Of a DNA stretch of 64,000 nucleotides, positions 10,967-22,192 are shown piece by piece (positions within the stretch are counted from its first letter, which is position 1; the number at the start of each line of letters is the position of its first letter). This stretch comes from Actinomucor elegans (taxonomy: Eukaryota > Mucoromycota > Mucoromycetes > Mucorales > Mucoraceae), in the NCBI GenBank assembly GCA_026027325.1, contig JAMSLZ010000018.1, positions 496,001 to 560,000 of the forward strand. The letters are read 5' to 3'. The notes under the pieces are model-generated. The model saw only the letters and a list, made by a program, of their open reading frames with translations. It was not told where the DNA came from and did not search any database. Position numbers and translations under genes: made by a program.

Positions 10967-12059
10967 ATGAGTAAATTTGCTTCCAAGATTAGACTTTGGT
11001 ATTAGAGGATACGTATTGATTATGAGTCCTGTTTTTCTTACATATTCTATTTATTAGCTGTCAAGATATTACCAAAATTACTGTAGATGCCATTGGTAAA
11101 TGAACTGAATTTATAAGTTAAATGCCTAAATCTCACTTGCCGAATTCTGATTTCAGTTAATGCTGCTAATAACAGCTTGCTTGGTGGAGGTGGAGGTAAT
11201 TAATAAATACTATTCTTTTTTGTTTCTTACAATTTTATAGTAACTTGAGTAATAACACCCTTTTGTAGTCGATGGTGCTATTCATAGGTTTGCATAATGA
11301 ATACGTCAAAAAAAAAAAATTATGCGGTTTTTGAATTACTGACACGCTCCATAAACAGAGCTGCAGGTCGTGAACTATTAGCAGAATGCCGTACATTGAA
11401 AGGATGTGCTGATGGGGTAAGCTATTATACTCATGACCTATGCTTATACTTATAATAACCTTGATGAATAGGATGCCAAAATCACGAAAGGTAGCTGTTT
11501 ACCCTGCTTCAAACAAGTCAATCATCTAACCATAATCATCATTACATAGGCTACAAGCTTCCAGCTAAACGTATGCTAACTGCTCTTTTATTCTGAATTT
11601 ATCAAGTTTCCTAACTTTAATTTTGCTTAATATCAGATGTAATTCATACTGTAGGCCCTCAAACTGAACAGCCAACGGTGCTCGCCAATTGCTATAGACG
11701 CTCTCTTGAAGTACTAGTAGATAATGGGTTACATTCCATCGCATTTCCTTGTATTGCAACTGGCGTATACGGTTACGACAATGAAAAAGCTGCTAATGTA
11801 GCATTAGATACAGTTCGTGGATTCCTTGAAAAAGATCCCAGAAGTAAAAATGTAAGTAGTATGTTTACCTGCTATGAGATCCTCAAACAGAGACATTGTT
11901 ATAGATTGATCAAATCATATTTGTATTGTTTAATGAGAAGGACAAGAAGATTTACAAAGGTATTGATGATCTTTAGTTATGCTACTATGCCTTTATTAAA
12001 AGCTTTGCCTAGAACTTGTCCCCAAATACTTTGATGGTGCTTCTACTGAAATCAAATAA
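10967..12059 (+). CDS. Macrodomain ADP-ribose-binding protein (MacroD/YmdB type)
   Basis: Predicted to bind or hydrolyse ADP-ribose adducts or O-acetyl-ADP-ribose. Ten exons assemble in perfect phase: 10967-10998, 11058-11095, 11157-11195, 11269-11287, 11359-11416, 11472-11490, 11550-11570, 11637-11851, 11905-11959 and 12013-12059, giving 180 residues. The protein is essentially one macrodomain. It has DITKITVDAIVNAANNS, the phosphate loop LLGGGGVDGAIHRAAG (about 31-46), DAKITKGYKLPAKHVIHTVGP and the second loop AFPCIATGVYGY. Catalytic Asn/Asp/His positions of MacroD-like hydrolases (NAAN, GGGVDGAIH) are kept, so enzymatic de-ADP-ribosylation is likely (inference). Exons of 19, 19 and 21 nt make this the most fragmented gene here. 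It starts 117 bp after the KIN17 stop. Confidence 0.9.
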
Positions 12060-12418
12060 AAAAAATCGATGGTTTTCAAGACCTTTACTTGAAAGTACAT
12101 TCGACTTTTAAAATGAACTTCAACTGCAATTGATCGATATATAATTTCATCTTCGTAGCGTCTCTACATTGGTTTCTCTTGGCTTGTTTCTTCACCAATC
12201 ATTCACAAGGAAACAAAGCTCCCATTTTATTTAAATATTTAAAAAGATCTTGTATATGAAATCAAGAAGAAAAAAAGTTACTCCGGATTAGAGTCAAGTT
12301 AGGTTAAAAACCTAAAGATACATATAATTACATCTGCTTGATGGCGCATATTTTGTTCAAGGCGAGTAGGGATTATTTGAAGATATGAAACCTTTTGTTA
12401 GGATACAAAAAGTAAGAC

Positions 12419-12450
12419 CTGCCGGCCTGCCGACCTGCCGACCTGCCGAC
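12419..12450 (+). repeat. GC-rich 8-bp tandem repeat
   Basis: Four head-to-tail units of CTGCCGAC, the first reading CTGCCGGC. It is a striking GC island in AT-rich surroundings and lies outside any gene model. Confidence 0.9.
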
Positions 12451-14010
12451 TCCTCCTAGACTTGAAGCGTTGAACGGAAAGTATAGCGCGCAGGTGTGAA
12501 ATCAAGTATAACTAGAAACTAAAGGCATACGTCATCTCTAAGCAGTGTATCAATGTAATATTTGATTAACAAAAGTACGATATAGACTATAAAAAAAATA
12601 AAAGAAAGGTTGATATGCCTCTAGCTAATGCTCTTATATCAAGAGAAGACAGTATACATATATACTACTACGTTCGTGAAAGAAGAATAGATTTAATAAA
12701 GCTCACATAGGATCCTTTGATGATGGATAATGATACATTTTGATCTTGTACTCTACTACAAACTGGGTTTTTAGTATACTTGATACACAATTAGATGCGG
12801 TTAGTGCTTTATATTGAATGCATTAAGAAGCACGTAACGATCAATGTGATGATGATGATTCACGTCCTTTGGCTTGGGTTTGATGATCGTAATTGATACG
12901 ATTGAATAGTTTACAGTATATATACTCAGTTACATTAGCCTTTGAAATTATTTTTAGTGTTACAATAGCTCTCTCATTTCATATCGTCAATCTACATTAC
13001 TGTTAGAAGCTTAAGCCTTTATTATTTTTCTTCAAAACGAGAAGTGTGATGATAATTTATTTAAAGATCTCTCGATTAGTTACTGGTTTCCTTTTGTTCA
13101 ACTGCATGCATAGTATATTAGTGACTTTCTCTGGTACCTGACTGTTACTGTTACTATGTTATACAAGCATACCATAAAACCGAACAAATACACAAACCTA
13201 AACGTAAGAATGGCTTTCCTTGTTTGGTTCAGAGCATATTAAGCCCGCCAAACGATACATTTTGTTTGTTACTAGAATTGAGTCCTAGATCTTATACTAC
13301 GTTACACTTTATGCATTTGTTAGCATTCGAGATGCAGGTTTGCTGTCCGATATCATGCATTTCATTTTAAACTGCAGCTATGGCTAAAAAAAGATCTTTG
13401 ACCAGGCCCTCGATAAGCAGCAACTGATATGTTTACTAGATGTCTGCTGCTATTTTTCCTTACATAATGCACTGTGTCATAGATCAAGCGTGTTTATTAT
13501 TCATCATATTCTTTCGTAAGAACGATCTTTTGAAATTGATAATAAAGATGGCATCAAAATGGTGTTCGGTCCGGAATATGCGCTATTCACATTGTGTACC
13601 ATAGTTAATAAAATGTAGTTCGAAGCTCTTGAAGTAAAGTAAAGGGCTAGACTAAAGTAGATGTTTGCATCTCAAATTGGATTTGATACTATGATTAGAA
13701 ACACTATGTGAATATAGCGAGAATAGTCTCATAATTCTCCAAGTATCAATGCGGAAAAATGCTAAGATAGTTTAACGCGCGAACATACTAGTTTCACAGA
13801 AGTTATAATGCAGTAGTGCTAGAAAGAAAAAAAAAGAGTGCCAAAGCTACAGTTGGTTATGACAGGAAAAGCCCATACACTTCTAGTAGGGGTTATGTTG
13901 ATGAACGATTCCAGACATCCTGTGTACTTGCATCATCTAGGCTCTCTGGGTCCAGTACTTGACATTCAATTTTATTAATCTCTAATTTATCACCTCAAGG
14001 ACAAGGAATA

Positions 14011-14011
<1 letters not shown>

Positions 14012-14047
<36 letters not shown>
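14012..14047 (+). repeat. Intergenic A36 tract
   Basis: Uninterrupted run of 36 A about 250 bp upstream of the cysteine-rich protein start. Confidence 0.9.
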
Positions 14048-14049
<2 letters not shown>

Positions 14050-14078
14050 GTAGTATCACGTTAGATTTTACCCAATAC

Positions 14079-14092
14079 CCCTAATATTAGGG
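14079..14092. promoter_or_regulatory. Perfect 14-bp palindrome upstream of the secreted protein gene
   Basis: CCCTAATATTAGGG is a perfect inverted repeat 205 bp upstream of the start at 14298. It is flanked by looser inverted matches (TTAGATTTTACCC at about 14061 and GGGTAAATTTTAT at about 14137). It could be a dimeric transcription-factor site or the core of a small inverted-repeat element. Function is inferred only. Confidence 0.4.
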
Positions 14093-14237
14093 ACACGATG
14101 TATATCATACGATAGATCCAAGAGCATGATACACACTATGTTATCAGGGTAAATTTTATCTGATTAGTACATATTTGTGATACAACGCAATGGCACTCCA
14201 TCAGAACGAATATTACCTCATACCCGATCAGATTTGC

Positions 14238-14248
14238 TATATATAAAA
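14238..14248 (+). promoter_or_regulatory. TATA box of the cysteine-rich protein gene
   Basis: TATATATAAAA lies about 50-60 bp upstream of the ATG at 14298, with a pyrimidine-rich leader in between, as expected for a strong core promoter. Confidence 0.65.
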
Positions 14249-14297
14249 GAGGACATCGAATAGCTTCAGGATACTTTTCTTTACTTACAAATATACA

Positions 14298-14585
14298 ATG
14301 CTCAAATTTTCTATTATCTGTGTTCTTTTAACTGCTGTCACTGTTGCTCTTGGTTGTGATACTGCCTGTAGCTATTCTTCTGATAGAAGTGGACGTTGCT
14401 ACTACTCCTGTACTGACAGAGCCTGTAACTTCTCTGGAAAGCATCATAGAGATCAATTCTTGAACGGATTAGGAAATAGAGGCTATGACTGTAGAGCTGA
14501 AGGCTACAATTCGTTATCCTGCAAGAAGACCTCTGGATTCGGTACTTGTGCTTCGCACAAATGGACTTGCGGCAAAAACTGCTAA
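14298..14585 (+). CDS. Small secreted cysteine-rich protein (10 Cys), unknown function
   Basis: 95 residues, no intron. Residues 1-19 form a clear signal peptide (hydrophobic core IICVLLTAVTVALG). The mature part of about 76 residues has ten cysteines, at 20, 24, 34, 38, 43, 65, 75, 84, 91 and 95, enough for five disulfides. It is rich in Ser, Tyr, Gly, Arg and Lys and ends in Cys. A strong TATA box and compact leader suggest high or inducible expression. I do not recognise a named family. Small secreted effectors, antimicrobial peptides and wall-associated proteins all have this architecture, and nothing in the sequence decides among them. The gene stands alone between two long noncoding stretches. 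Confidence 0.82.
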   Translation: MLKFSIICVLLTAVTVALGCDTACSYSSDRSGRCYYSCTDRACNFSGKHHRDQFLNGLGNRGYDCRAEGYNSLSCKKTSGFGTCASHKWTCGKNC

Positions 14586-15272
14586 CTTGCTTGATGATAT
14601 AATCCTCATCACTATACGGAATTATAGTGTATAATGTGCTTTTAAATATATTATAATATCAATATTAGTGAATAAAATGAGTTGACATTTAAAATAAAAT
14701 AAAAAAAAAATGTATGAATTGCGTCGTGTATGTATAGAAATAAGATAATATAGCCTTGCTGATTGAAAATATTACAAAAAAAACATGGCGGGCAAATATA
14801 GGACTTTTCTATTGCATCTATTTATTGCTGAATGTATGACTTTGGGTATTTTTGTTATATCTATACTGTCTCTATATATAAGCATCCCCGTTTATGTTAA
14901 ACATGAATTAATTGAGGCTTCTGCGCTACTGCCAGATGCTATGTAGAACTCAAACTTTATTGAATATATGGGGCCGAATACACTGTCTTTTACTGAACCT
15001 AGAAACATCCTAAAAAATGTATGTTTTGACATTGAATTGAGTTGTAGTTCTGAAATCCGAGCAATTTATTATAAAAAAAAACGGCTCTGTTCACTATTCG
15101 TTTCTGTTTATAACTGTAGATAATTAACAAAAAAGCAGAACGTAGTTGTGAAACTAATGTTTATATCCTCTGAAGCAATAGCTTTTATATTAAACCTGTA
15201 GTACCCGAATATGCAGTTGAATTTTAGGAGATAAACACAGCTTATATTGGTATGGTGGATAAATTGACACCC

Positions 15273-15350
15273 AAGGTCTTGACTGATATCGATCAAATTG
15301 GTATCTGATTAATACTTCATATTCACAATGAGCTATTGTATCGGTTACAG
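15273..15350 (+). repeat. Dispersed hairpin element, copy 2
   Basis: Contains CTTGACTGATATCGATCAAA, then TATCTGATTAATACTTCAT, then ATTCACAATGAGCTATTG, aligning over its whole length to the copies at 36740 and 46415. Confidence 0.6.
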
Positions 15351-15973
15351 CCTTAGCTCAACACCAGTTCGTTTGATCCAATAAGTGAGATATTCGTGTT
15401 TATTAACGTATAGCATGCATTCATTATAGCTTTTCTTTTGTCTACGAAATAAATTTAAACCAATGCTATATGGCTTCACTCATTTTATCAGAATACAGAT
15501 ACCAAATACTGCAAATGTCTATTCGCCCAACTTGACTTGGTTGTACATTGAGTGTATTTCTAATTGCATTATTTGTCAAAAAAATGCGCTTATTGGTAAC
15601 CTTGGGCAGTTCATTGTTGAAAGAAGATCCATCAAAAGCATAGCAAACATGTTTTGTAGTCGTTCTATATCATGTTGTGATCCAAGCCTCTCTGTCTCTG
15701 GATTGATTAAACAGAGCCATGCTCATTTTACCCAACAGAATTATCCCGTCTGCCAACTTCTTTTTTTTTGACTCACCTAGGGCACTTCAAAAACGTCAAA
15801 TGTTCCTTAGTCAAATATGCTTATACAAAAACCATATAAAGCAATAATCCTTACACAATCTCGTATGTTCCAAATCAAGCCCAAGTTTATTCACGTGCAC
15901 ATGGCACAAAGAAGAATTGACTTTGAAATACACAGGTTGCCCTGTCTGTCACCTTTGCCGCTGGTATAGCTTG

Positions 15974-15981
15974 TATAAAAA
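15974..15981 (+). promoter_or_regulatory. TATA box of ERG7
   Basis: TATAAAAA about 58-65 bp upstream of the ERG7 start codon, followed by a T/C-rich leader. Confidence 0.55.
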
Positions 15982-16038
15982 GAAGCTTCCTTTTTTTTCA
16001 GTTCTGTCTTCTACAGCAATCTATATCAGCAGATAACA

Positions 16039-18530
16039 ATGAAGGTCGCTTTGGAAGAATACGCTTCTGCTACTCTCAACTTGAGTACCACTCCTCCATT
16101 TACAAATCTCGATAACTGGCGCTTAAAAGTGGAAGAAGGTGCACAGACTTGGCACTACTTGAATACCGATGAGGAACGTGCAGCCTGGCCTCAAACTCTT
16201 TGGGATAGATACTATTTAGGACTTGCTCTTGTATAACTATGATAACCATGTTTATGATTTCACAAGGCTCATTTGAATTACTCTTTTTTAGAATGTACCT
16301 GAGCTGGATAAACCAACAACTCCATTAGAATCAGCACGTAACGGTTTCGAGTTTTACCGTCGCCTTCAAACTGAAGACGGTCATTGGGGTGGTGAATATG
16401 GTGGACCCATGTAAAAGTTTAGACTAAAGGTCATCCTCCTTTCGTATACTGATACATGTTTTTCTTTAAAAAAAAAACTAGGTTTTTGATCCCCGGCTTG
16501 ATGATCAGTTACTATATTACAGGAACTCCCGTAGCCGAGCCAATGCGTTTAGAGTTGATCCGTTATTTATTAAATAGAGCTCATCCAGAAGATGGAGGAT
16601 GGGGTATTCATATTGAAGGTGTATCCACAGTGTTTGGTACAGCCTTGAATTATGTAGCACTTCGTATATTAGGTCTCGGCCCAGATCATCCTGCCATGGT
16701 CAAAGCACGTAGCACACTTCATACTCTCGGTGGTGCGGCCGCTATTCCCGCTTGGGGCAAATTTTGGTTATCTGCTTTAGGTGTTTATGACTGGAGAGGT
16801 GTTAACCCTATTCCACCTGAGTTATGGTAAAAGATGGGAGAATTGATTCGTTAAGTAGTTGATCTAACACAGGACTTACAGGGCTTTACCAAAGGCTCTT
16901 CCTATTTGCCCTGGCAATTGGTGGGTTCATACACGTTTAGTCTATCTTCCTATGGGCTACATTTACGCCCGTCGCCTCAGTGCGCCTCTCACTACATTTA
17001 CTCAATCCCTTCGTGAAGAGCTTTATATCGAAGATTACGACTCAATTCACTGGGATAGCCAAAGAAACAACGTAGCAAAAGTTGATTTATATACCCCACA
17101 TTCAAAGATCATGGATATTCTTAATTATGGATTGACTTATTATGAATGGTTTGCCTCATACGTCCCTTATTTCAGAAACTATGCAATTCAGTTAACTGTT
17201 GATCAGATTAAGATGGAAGATGAAAACTCATTCTACCTGGACATTGGGCCTGTAAAGTAAGTTGAAATGCCAGTTCCATTTGATAGTAAAATATTGACAC
17301 ATTTTCACTTACTATTCAGTAAAGCAATGAACTGGCTTGTTGTGTATTATCATTACGGTAAAGATTCTTATCAATTCAAGCAGCATGTCAAGCGTAATGC
17401 TGACTTTATGTGGATGGGTGCTGAGGGTATGATGATGAATGGTACAAACGGCAGTCAGTTATGGGATGCTGCTTTCATTGCCCAAGCTTGTGTCGAAGCT
17501 AAACTTGCTGATAATGCTCAATACCGCGACAATATGATCAACACACTTAAATTCATCGAGCTCACTCAGGTAATACTTGCTGTAATGTGTTTTGTATTTT
17601 TGGCTAACATTATTATAGATCCGTCGTGATCCTCCCAACTGGAAAGAATGCTATCGTCAAATCTCAAAGGGCGCCTGGCCTTTCAGCACAAGAGATCAAG
17701 GCTATACTGTCTCAGATTGTACTGCAGAAGCTATCAAGGCTACGAATGCTTTACAACACACGCCTGGTCTCCCTACTTTGATTGATGTTTCTCGTCTTCG
17801 TGATGCCGTTGATGTATTGTTAACCATGCAAAACTCGGATAATGGCTTTGCTTCCTATGAAACCATCCGTGGTCCTCATCTCTTGGAGCTTCTCAACCCT
17901 GCTGAAGTGTTTGGTAACATCATGACTGAATACAGCTATCCTGAATGTACCACTGCTGTTTTGATGGGTCTTCGTAGCTTCATCAAGATTGATCCCGAAT
18001 ACCGACGTGCTGAAATCGATGAAACATGCCGTCGCTGTTTGCTATACATCAAGAAAGTACAGCATGATGACGGTTCTTGGTACGGTGCTTGGGCTATTTG
18101 CTACACGTACGCTGCCATGTTTGCTTTGCAAAGTTTGGCTAGTGTTGATGAATATTATGAAACCTCAGATCATGCTAAGCGTGGTTGTGACTTCTTGATC
18201 AAGCATCAAGAAGCCGATGGTGGTTGGGGTGAAACCTACAAATCCTGTGAGTTGCATGTTTACTCGCATAACGAGAAATCACAAGTGGTGAACACGGCCT
18301 TTGCAGTCATGGCTTTATTAGATGCCAAGTATCCTCACAAAGAGCCTATTCGTCGTGGCATTGAGTTTATCATGTCGAGACAACAAGCGAATGGCGAGTG
18401 GTTACAAGAAAGCATCGAAGGTGTTTTCAACAAGAATTGTATGATTTCTTATCCCAATTACAAGTTTGCTTTCAGTATCTGGGCCCTTGGTAAATATGCC
18501 AATGTCTACGGTGATAGCATCTCCCAATGA
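16039..18530 (+). CDS. ERG7: Lanosterol synthase (oxidosqualene cyclase)
   Basis: Cyclises 2,3-oxidosqualene to lanosterol, the first cyclic step of ergosterol synthesis, on ER and lipid-droplet membranes. Six exons: 16039-16230, 16292-16410, 16482-16826, 16882-17256, 17320-17569 and 17619-18530, giving 730 residues, the usual length. The catalytic VSDCTAE motif is intact with the protonating Asp at residue 460. QW repeats are visible: [43 protein letters not shown] and [11 protein letters not shown]. The N-terminus lacks any targeting sequence, as normal for this monotopic enzyme. All five introns are 51-71 nt. It is convergent with the DRG1 gene, with 171 bp between stop codons. Confidence 0.97.
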
Positions 18531-18701
18531 AAAAAATAAAATAAAAATAAATGTTTGTTTATTTGATCCAGCGTCAACGCTTTGATATTGTATTAGTAGA
18601 GATCTTTTGGCTTTATTATTGTAACTTTTATAATGTCAATCGATTTAGACCCTACAAGAAAAAAAAAACATGAGTATCTACTAATTTGTTGTGATAAAAA
18701 C

Positions 18702-20216
18702 TTACTTTTTGACAATCTGAACTACATCTTCATCCATAAGAATGTGTTCTTTACCGACCTTTTGGGGGTTGTGCTTTACTGAAGCACCCCAAACATATGC
18801 ACACTTGAATTGATCCATGATAGATTTGTGAATACTGTTACAGAAATCTTCAACAGTAGCTTTTTCATTTGTCATAACGACTGGTTGTTCGTAATCTGGT
18901 AATTGACCCTTGGGCTTGGTGTAAATTCTAACAAGGCGCAATTTCTCCCACATCACTTCTAATAATTCATCAAAGTTCCATTCGTGATTGGAAGAGATGG
19001 GAACAGCATTAGGAATCTTGTAAATAAGATCCAATTCTTCGATAGAGATCTGATCGATTTTGTTGAGTACATAGACGGCGGGAATATAGATACTTTATAG
19101 AGATTAGTCTCATGTTGAGTAGCTGACATTACTTTTCTTACCGATTGCCTTCAACGACATCAATAAGATCATCAATTGTTGCGTCTTCCTTGAATGAAAT
19201 ATCAGCATTGTGAATACGGTATTCGCTTAGTACAGCCTTGACTTCATCAAATGTGATATTGTTCAAAGGTACAGTATTGGACATATTGATACCACCCTTT
19301 TCCTTTTTCTTAAAGATGATGCTTGGAGGCTTTTTGTTCAATCTAATACCGAAACCTTCCAATTCTTTTTCAATCAACTTTTTGTGCGTCATTGGCTTAA
19401 GTACGTCAAGCACAATAAAGATAAGTGAACAAGTACGTGCAACTGCAAATCAGTCAGTAAAACCCTAATCTCTTTCGCAAATGAGTAGACTTACCAGCAA
19501 TAACTTGACGACCTCTACCTTTACCATCTTTGGCACCTTCAATAATACCAGGAAGATCGAGAATCTAATAATAAACACCGTGTGTTTAGTGGATCAACAC
19601 ACATTCATTCAAATAATTGGTCTTACCTGGAGCTTGGCGCCCTTGTACTGGATAATACCAGGCACAGTTGTAAGGGTTGTGAACTCGTAAGCACCGACTT
19701 CAGAAGCAGTACCGGTCAACTTGGACATGAGGGTTGATTTACCAACAGAAGGGAAACCTAAAGATCATTGAATTAAATATATTTACACATCAAATATACC
19801 CTGTATGGTATTACATACCAACAAAACCAATACGGGCGACACCAGTCTTTGCTACATCGAAACCAACTAAAATAATATAATAGTCAATACACATTACACT
19901 AAAGCTCGAAATACTCTCGGGGTACATTACCGCCAGGACCACCTCCTCCACCACTGGAAGGTGTGAGCAAATCACGCTTAAGCTTAGCAAGCTTAGCTTT
20001 CAGTTGACCCAAGTGAAAAGAAGTGGCCTTGTTCTTTTGGGTTTTGGCCATTTCATTCTATAAAACAGGTGAGCATGGGGGACAAAGCGAAGAGGAAAAA
20101 AACTTGGTATACATACTTCGATTTCCTAATAAAATAAAAATGTTACATTCTCAGTCATTTTGACGCGTTTATCATGGTTTTTTTTTTTTTACCTTGATTT
20201 TATCGACCAACGACAT
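18702..20216 (-). CDS. RBG1: DRG1/Rbg1 GTP-binding protein
   Basis: Ribosome-associated OBG-family GTPase that with a DFRP partner (Tma46/DFRP1) supports translation. Eight exons: 20216-20193, 20125-20117, 20057-19931, 19866-19819, 19757-19627, 19564-19495, 19442-19142 and 19092-18702, giving 366 residues, matching the human protein (about 367). Motifs: an N-terminal helical hairpin ([16 protein letters not shown]), the P-loop GFPSVGKS at 70-77, switch [24 protein letters not shown], and a C-terminal TGS domain with [26 protein letters not shown] and terminal [10 protein letters not shown]. Exon 2 is a 9-nt microexon encoding Glu-Ile-Glu, fixed by family conservation (KEIENEMA). [11 protein letters not shown] distinguishes it from DRG2/Rbg2. 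Confidence 0.96.
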
Positions 20217-21489
20217 GTTTGCTTATTGCTTAAACTTTGGTAAGAGAATAAAGCAGAATAAAATCTTTTTAGCGCCGGTTGGGTATAGGGCCTAACTGAC
20301 TCGAAAAAAAAAGCCACTGAACAAAAAGCTGGCGGGCATGGGAACTGGAGGAGTTTACGCTACTTTATTGGATAGTTAGCTTTAGGTTGAAACATCAAGC
20401 TCAGCAGGCGGGAGTCCTTTAAGGACCTGACAGATCTAGTGATTGTTCAAGCGAAAATATGCTACTGATCAGTTATCATATAACAGAATCGGCATATATA
20501 TCATTGCACCGTATTATAGTAGATATTGAACTAGGAACCCCGGGTATTTTACTTGTGTCTTCACCTCTTAACCGAAAGAGGGAAGAAATATATTTTTTGG
20601 ATTATTTTATTGGAAGTGGATATTGAATTGGAGAAACAACAACAATAAAATTATCTCCAATTACTGTGATTTGGCCTTTTGAATAATAAAAACGTTAAGC
20701 TAGATACAAAACGTATTCATAGGTTCGTACAGAGTTTAGTTGCATTTTAAAAGATGTAAAATACATGTAGGATTGTTTTACAAATGGGAGGCTTTTGTGT
20801 AATCATATGATATTTACATATAAATACATGTAAATTGCCGTCAGTCTTCAATAATGCGTACATATCTCTTGCGCTTTAGCTAAACAAAAAATTAGCAGAT
20901 TCAATACTTTATTCTTACCATGAACTGCTAATTGGATGCTGCATTTGTCTGAAGGCTAGTCAAGAGATCAAAATATATTGGAAATATAGTGATTCTCCAT
21001 GATACTCCTTCGGGACCTATTTTTTTTTTTATATGCTGGCTGTATATGGCCTTTTATAGTTGTAGCTCCTAAATAGCATAAGTCTTTTGTAATTAAGAGA
21101 GTATGTAATTATTTTATCCATATTTTTAACATCTAAAATACACAAGATACGGTTGCATTTCGAAAGATTGGGAAACTAAAAAAAATTAAAAAGATCACTA
21201 TATGCAACTGCACATATTTGAATATTTGTATTATACAAAAGTTGGTTTAAACAACATCAAGGATTTTCGTAGCCCTGAGGCAATTTGATGACTACTATTA
21301 GAATACATTACATCCCGAACACCTAATAAAACCAAGTAAAATGATGGACAACAACAGCCAGTGGGATAACTTTGGAGCAAAACCTTGGTAGTTCTAAAAA
21401 ACTACTTTGGTGATATAGACGCTATTCTCAAAATATAGTTTTGGTTATAGTACATTTAGCATATTTTAAATGGTCTAGGTATAGATTTT

Positions 21490-21530
21490 TTGATTAAACC
21501 TGGCTTAATGTATCATCCAATTAGCAATTT
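21490..21530 (+). repeat. Dispersed hairpin element, diverged copy 3
   Basis: CCTGGCTTAATGTATCATCC followed by AATTAGCAATTTA matches the left and middle blocks of the family; the right block is not clear. Confidence 0.4.
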
Positions 21531-21654
21531 ATTATCCTTAGAAAGACCCATTATATCTATTGAATATATGCTTAACAGCTCTACAATGAATATGTTGCAT
21601 ATTCAAAATAATCAATTGTGAATTACATGATTACCTGCAAACCAAATAATAATC

Positions 21655-21700
21655 TATCAATCTTGACTGACTCTGGCTTAATGTTTCATTTTCAAGTATT
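21655..21700 (+). repeat. Dispersed hairpin element, diverged copy 4
   Basis: TCTTGACTGACTCTGGCTTA then ATGTTTCATTTTC matches the left block of copies at 15273 and 46415. Confidence 0.4.
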
Positions 21701-22192
21701 TTATGTCCAGGATGACTAGCTTCATCTAAGTGAGCCTCTACTATACTATTCTGTAGTGAGCTCATAGTATATTCATGATTGTTAATAATGAATTAACATG
21801 CTTTTCATATCACATTGTTAGATATCTACTCACCAGTCCCGAGAACACTCGATTACTATTGCATTTGATTAGTAGCAGTCGTCCGGAGCAAGCAACTGTA
21901 TCTAGCAGAGCGACGATCTTGCTGCAATTCAAAGAATAGCAGTATTTCACCCTCGTAATAATCATGCCAAACTCTCTATATGCTATATCGCATGTATTAA
22001 ACATATAAAGCCGATCATCGTCATGTAATCTAACGATAATTTTGATCAAAGGTTAACCTAACAAAGAGGCACAAACTGTAAATTATATTATATATATATA
22101 TATACTATTTAACAATGATTTATTATTTTTTGGGAAATGATACATGCAATTCGACTTTGGAAATGATTCTTTTTTTTATATATAGAGATAGC

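Larger units (their letters stand above)
12060..14297. other. Long intergenic region
   Basis: 2.2 kb with no convincing coding exon on either strand. It contains a GC-rich 8-bp tandem array (12419-12450), an A36 tract (14012-14047), a perfect 14-bp palindrome (14079-14092) and the promoter of the cysteine-rich secreted protein gene. The remaining DNA is AT-rich without recognisable features. An undetected noncoding transcript cannot be excluded. Confidence 0.6.
14586..16038. other. Intergenic region with ERG7 promoter
   Basis: 1.45 kb between the cysteine-rich gene and ERG7. It contains one dispersed hairpin-element copy (about 15273-15350) and the ERG7 TATA box. A 102-codon frame at 15463-15771 has no signal peptide, domain or family resemblance and is not called. 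Confidence 0.6.
20217..22192. other. Intergenic region between DRG1 and PGK1
   Basis: About 2 kb holding the DRG1 promoter and the PGK1 3' flank. AT-rich. Two diverged dispersed-element copies lie at about 21490 and 21655, and a possible third in reverse orientation near 20905-20960. A 79-codon frame at 21810-22049 is not supported. Confidence 0.6.

Noticed and set aside
15463..15771. 102-codon open frame between the cysteine-rich gene and ERG7
   Set aside because: No domain, signal peptide, promoter or splice support; composition is like the surrounding noncoding DNA.
21810..22049. 79-codon minus-strand frame downstream of PGK1
   Set aside because: No recognisable features; likely chance.
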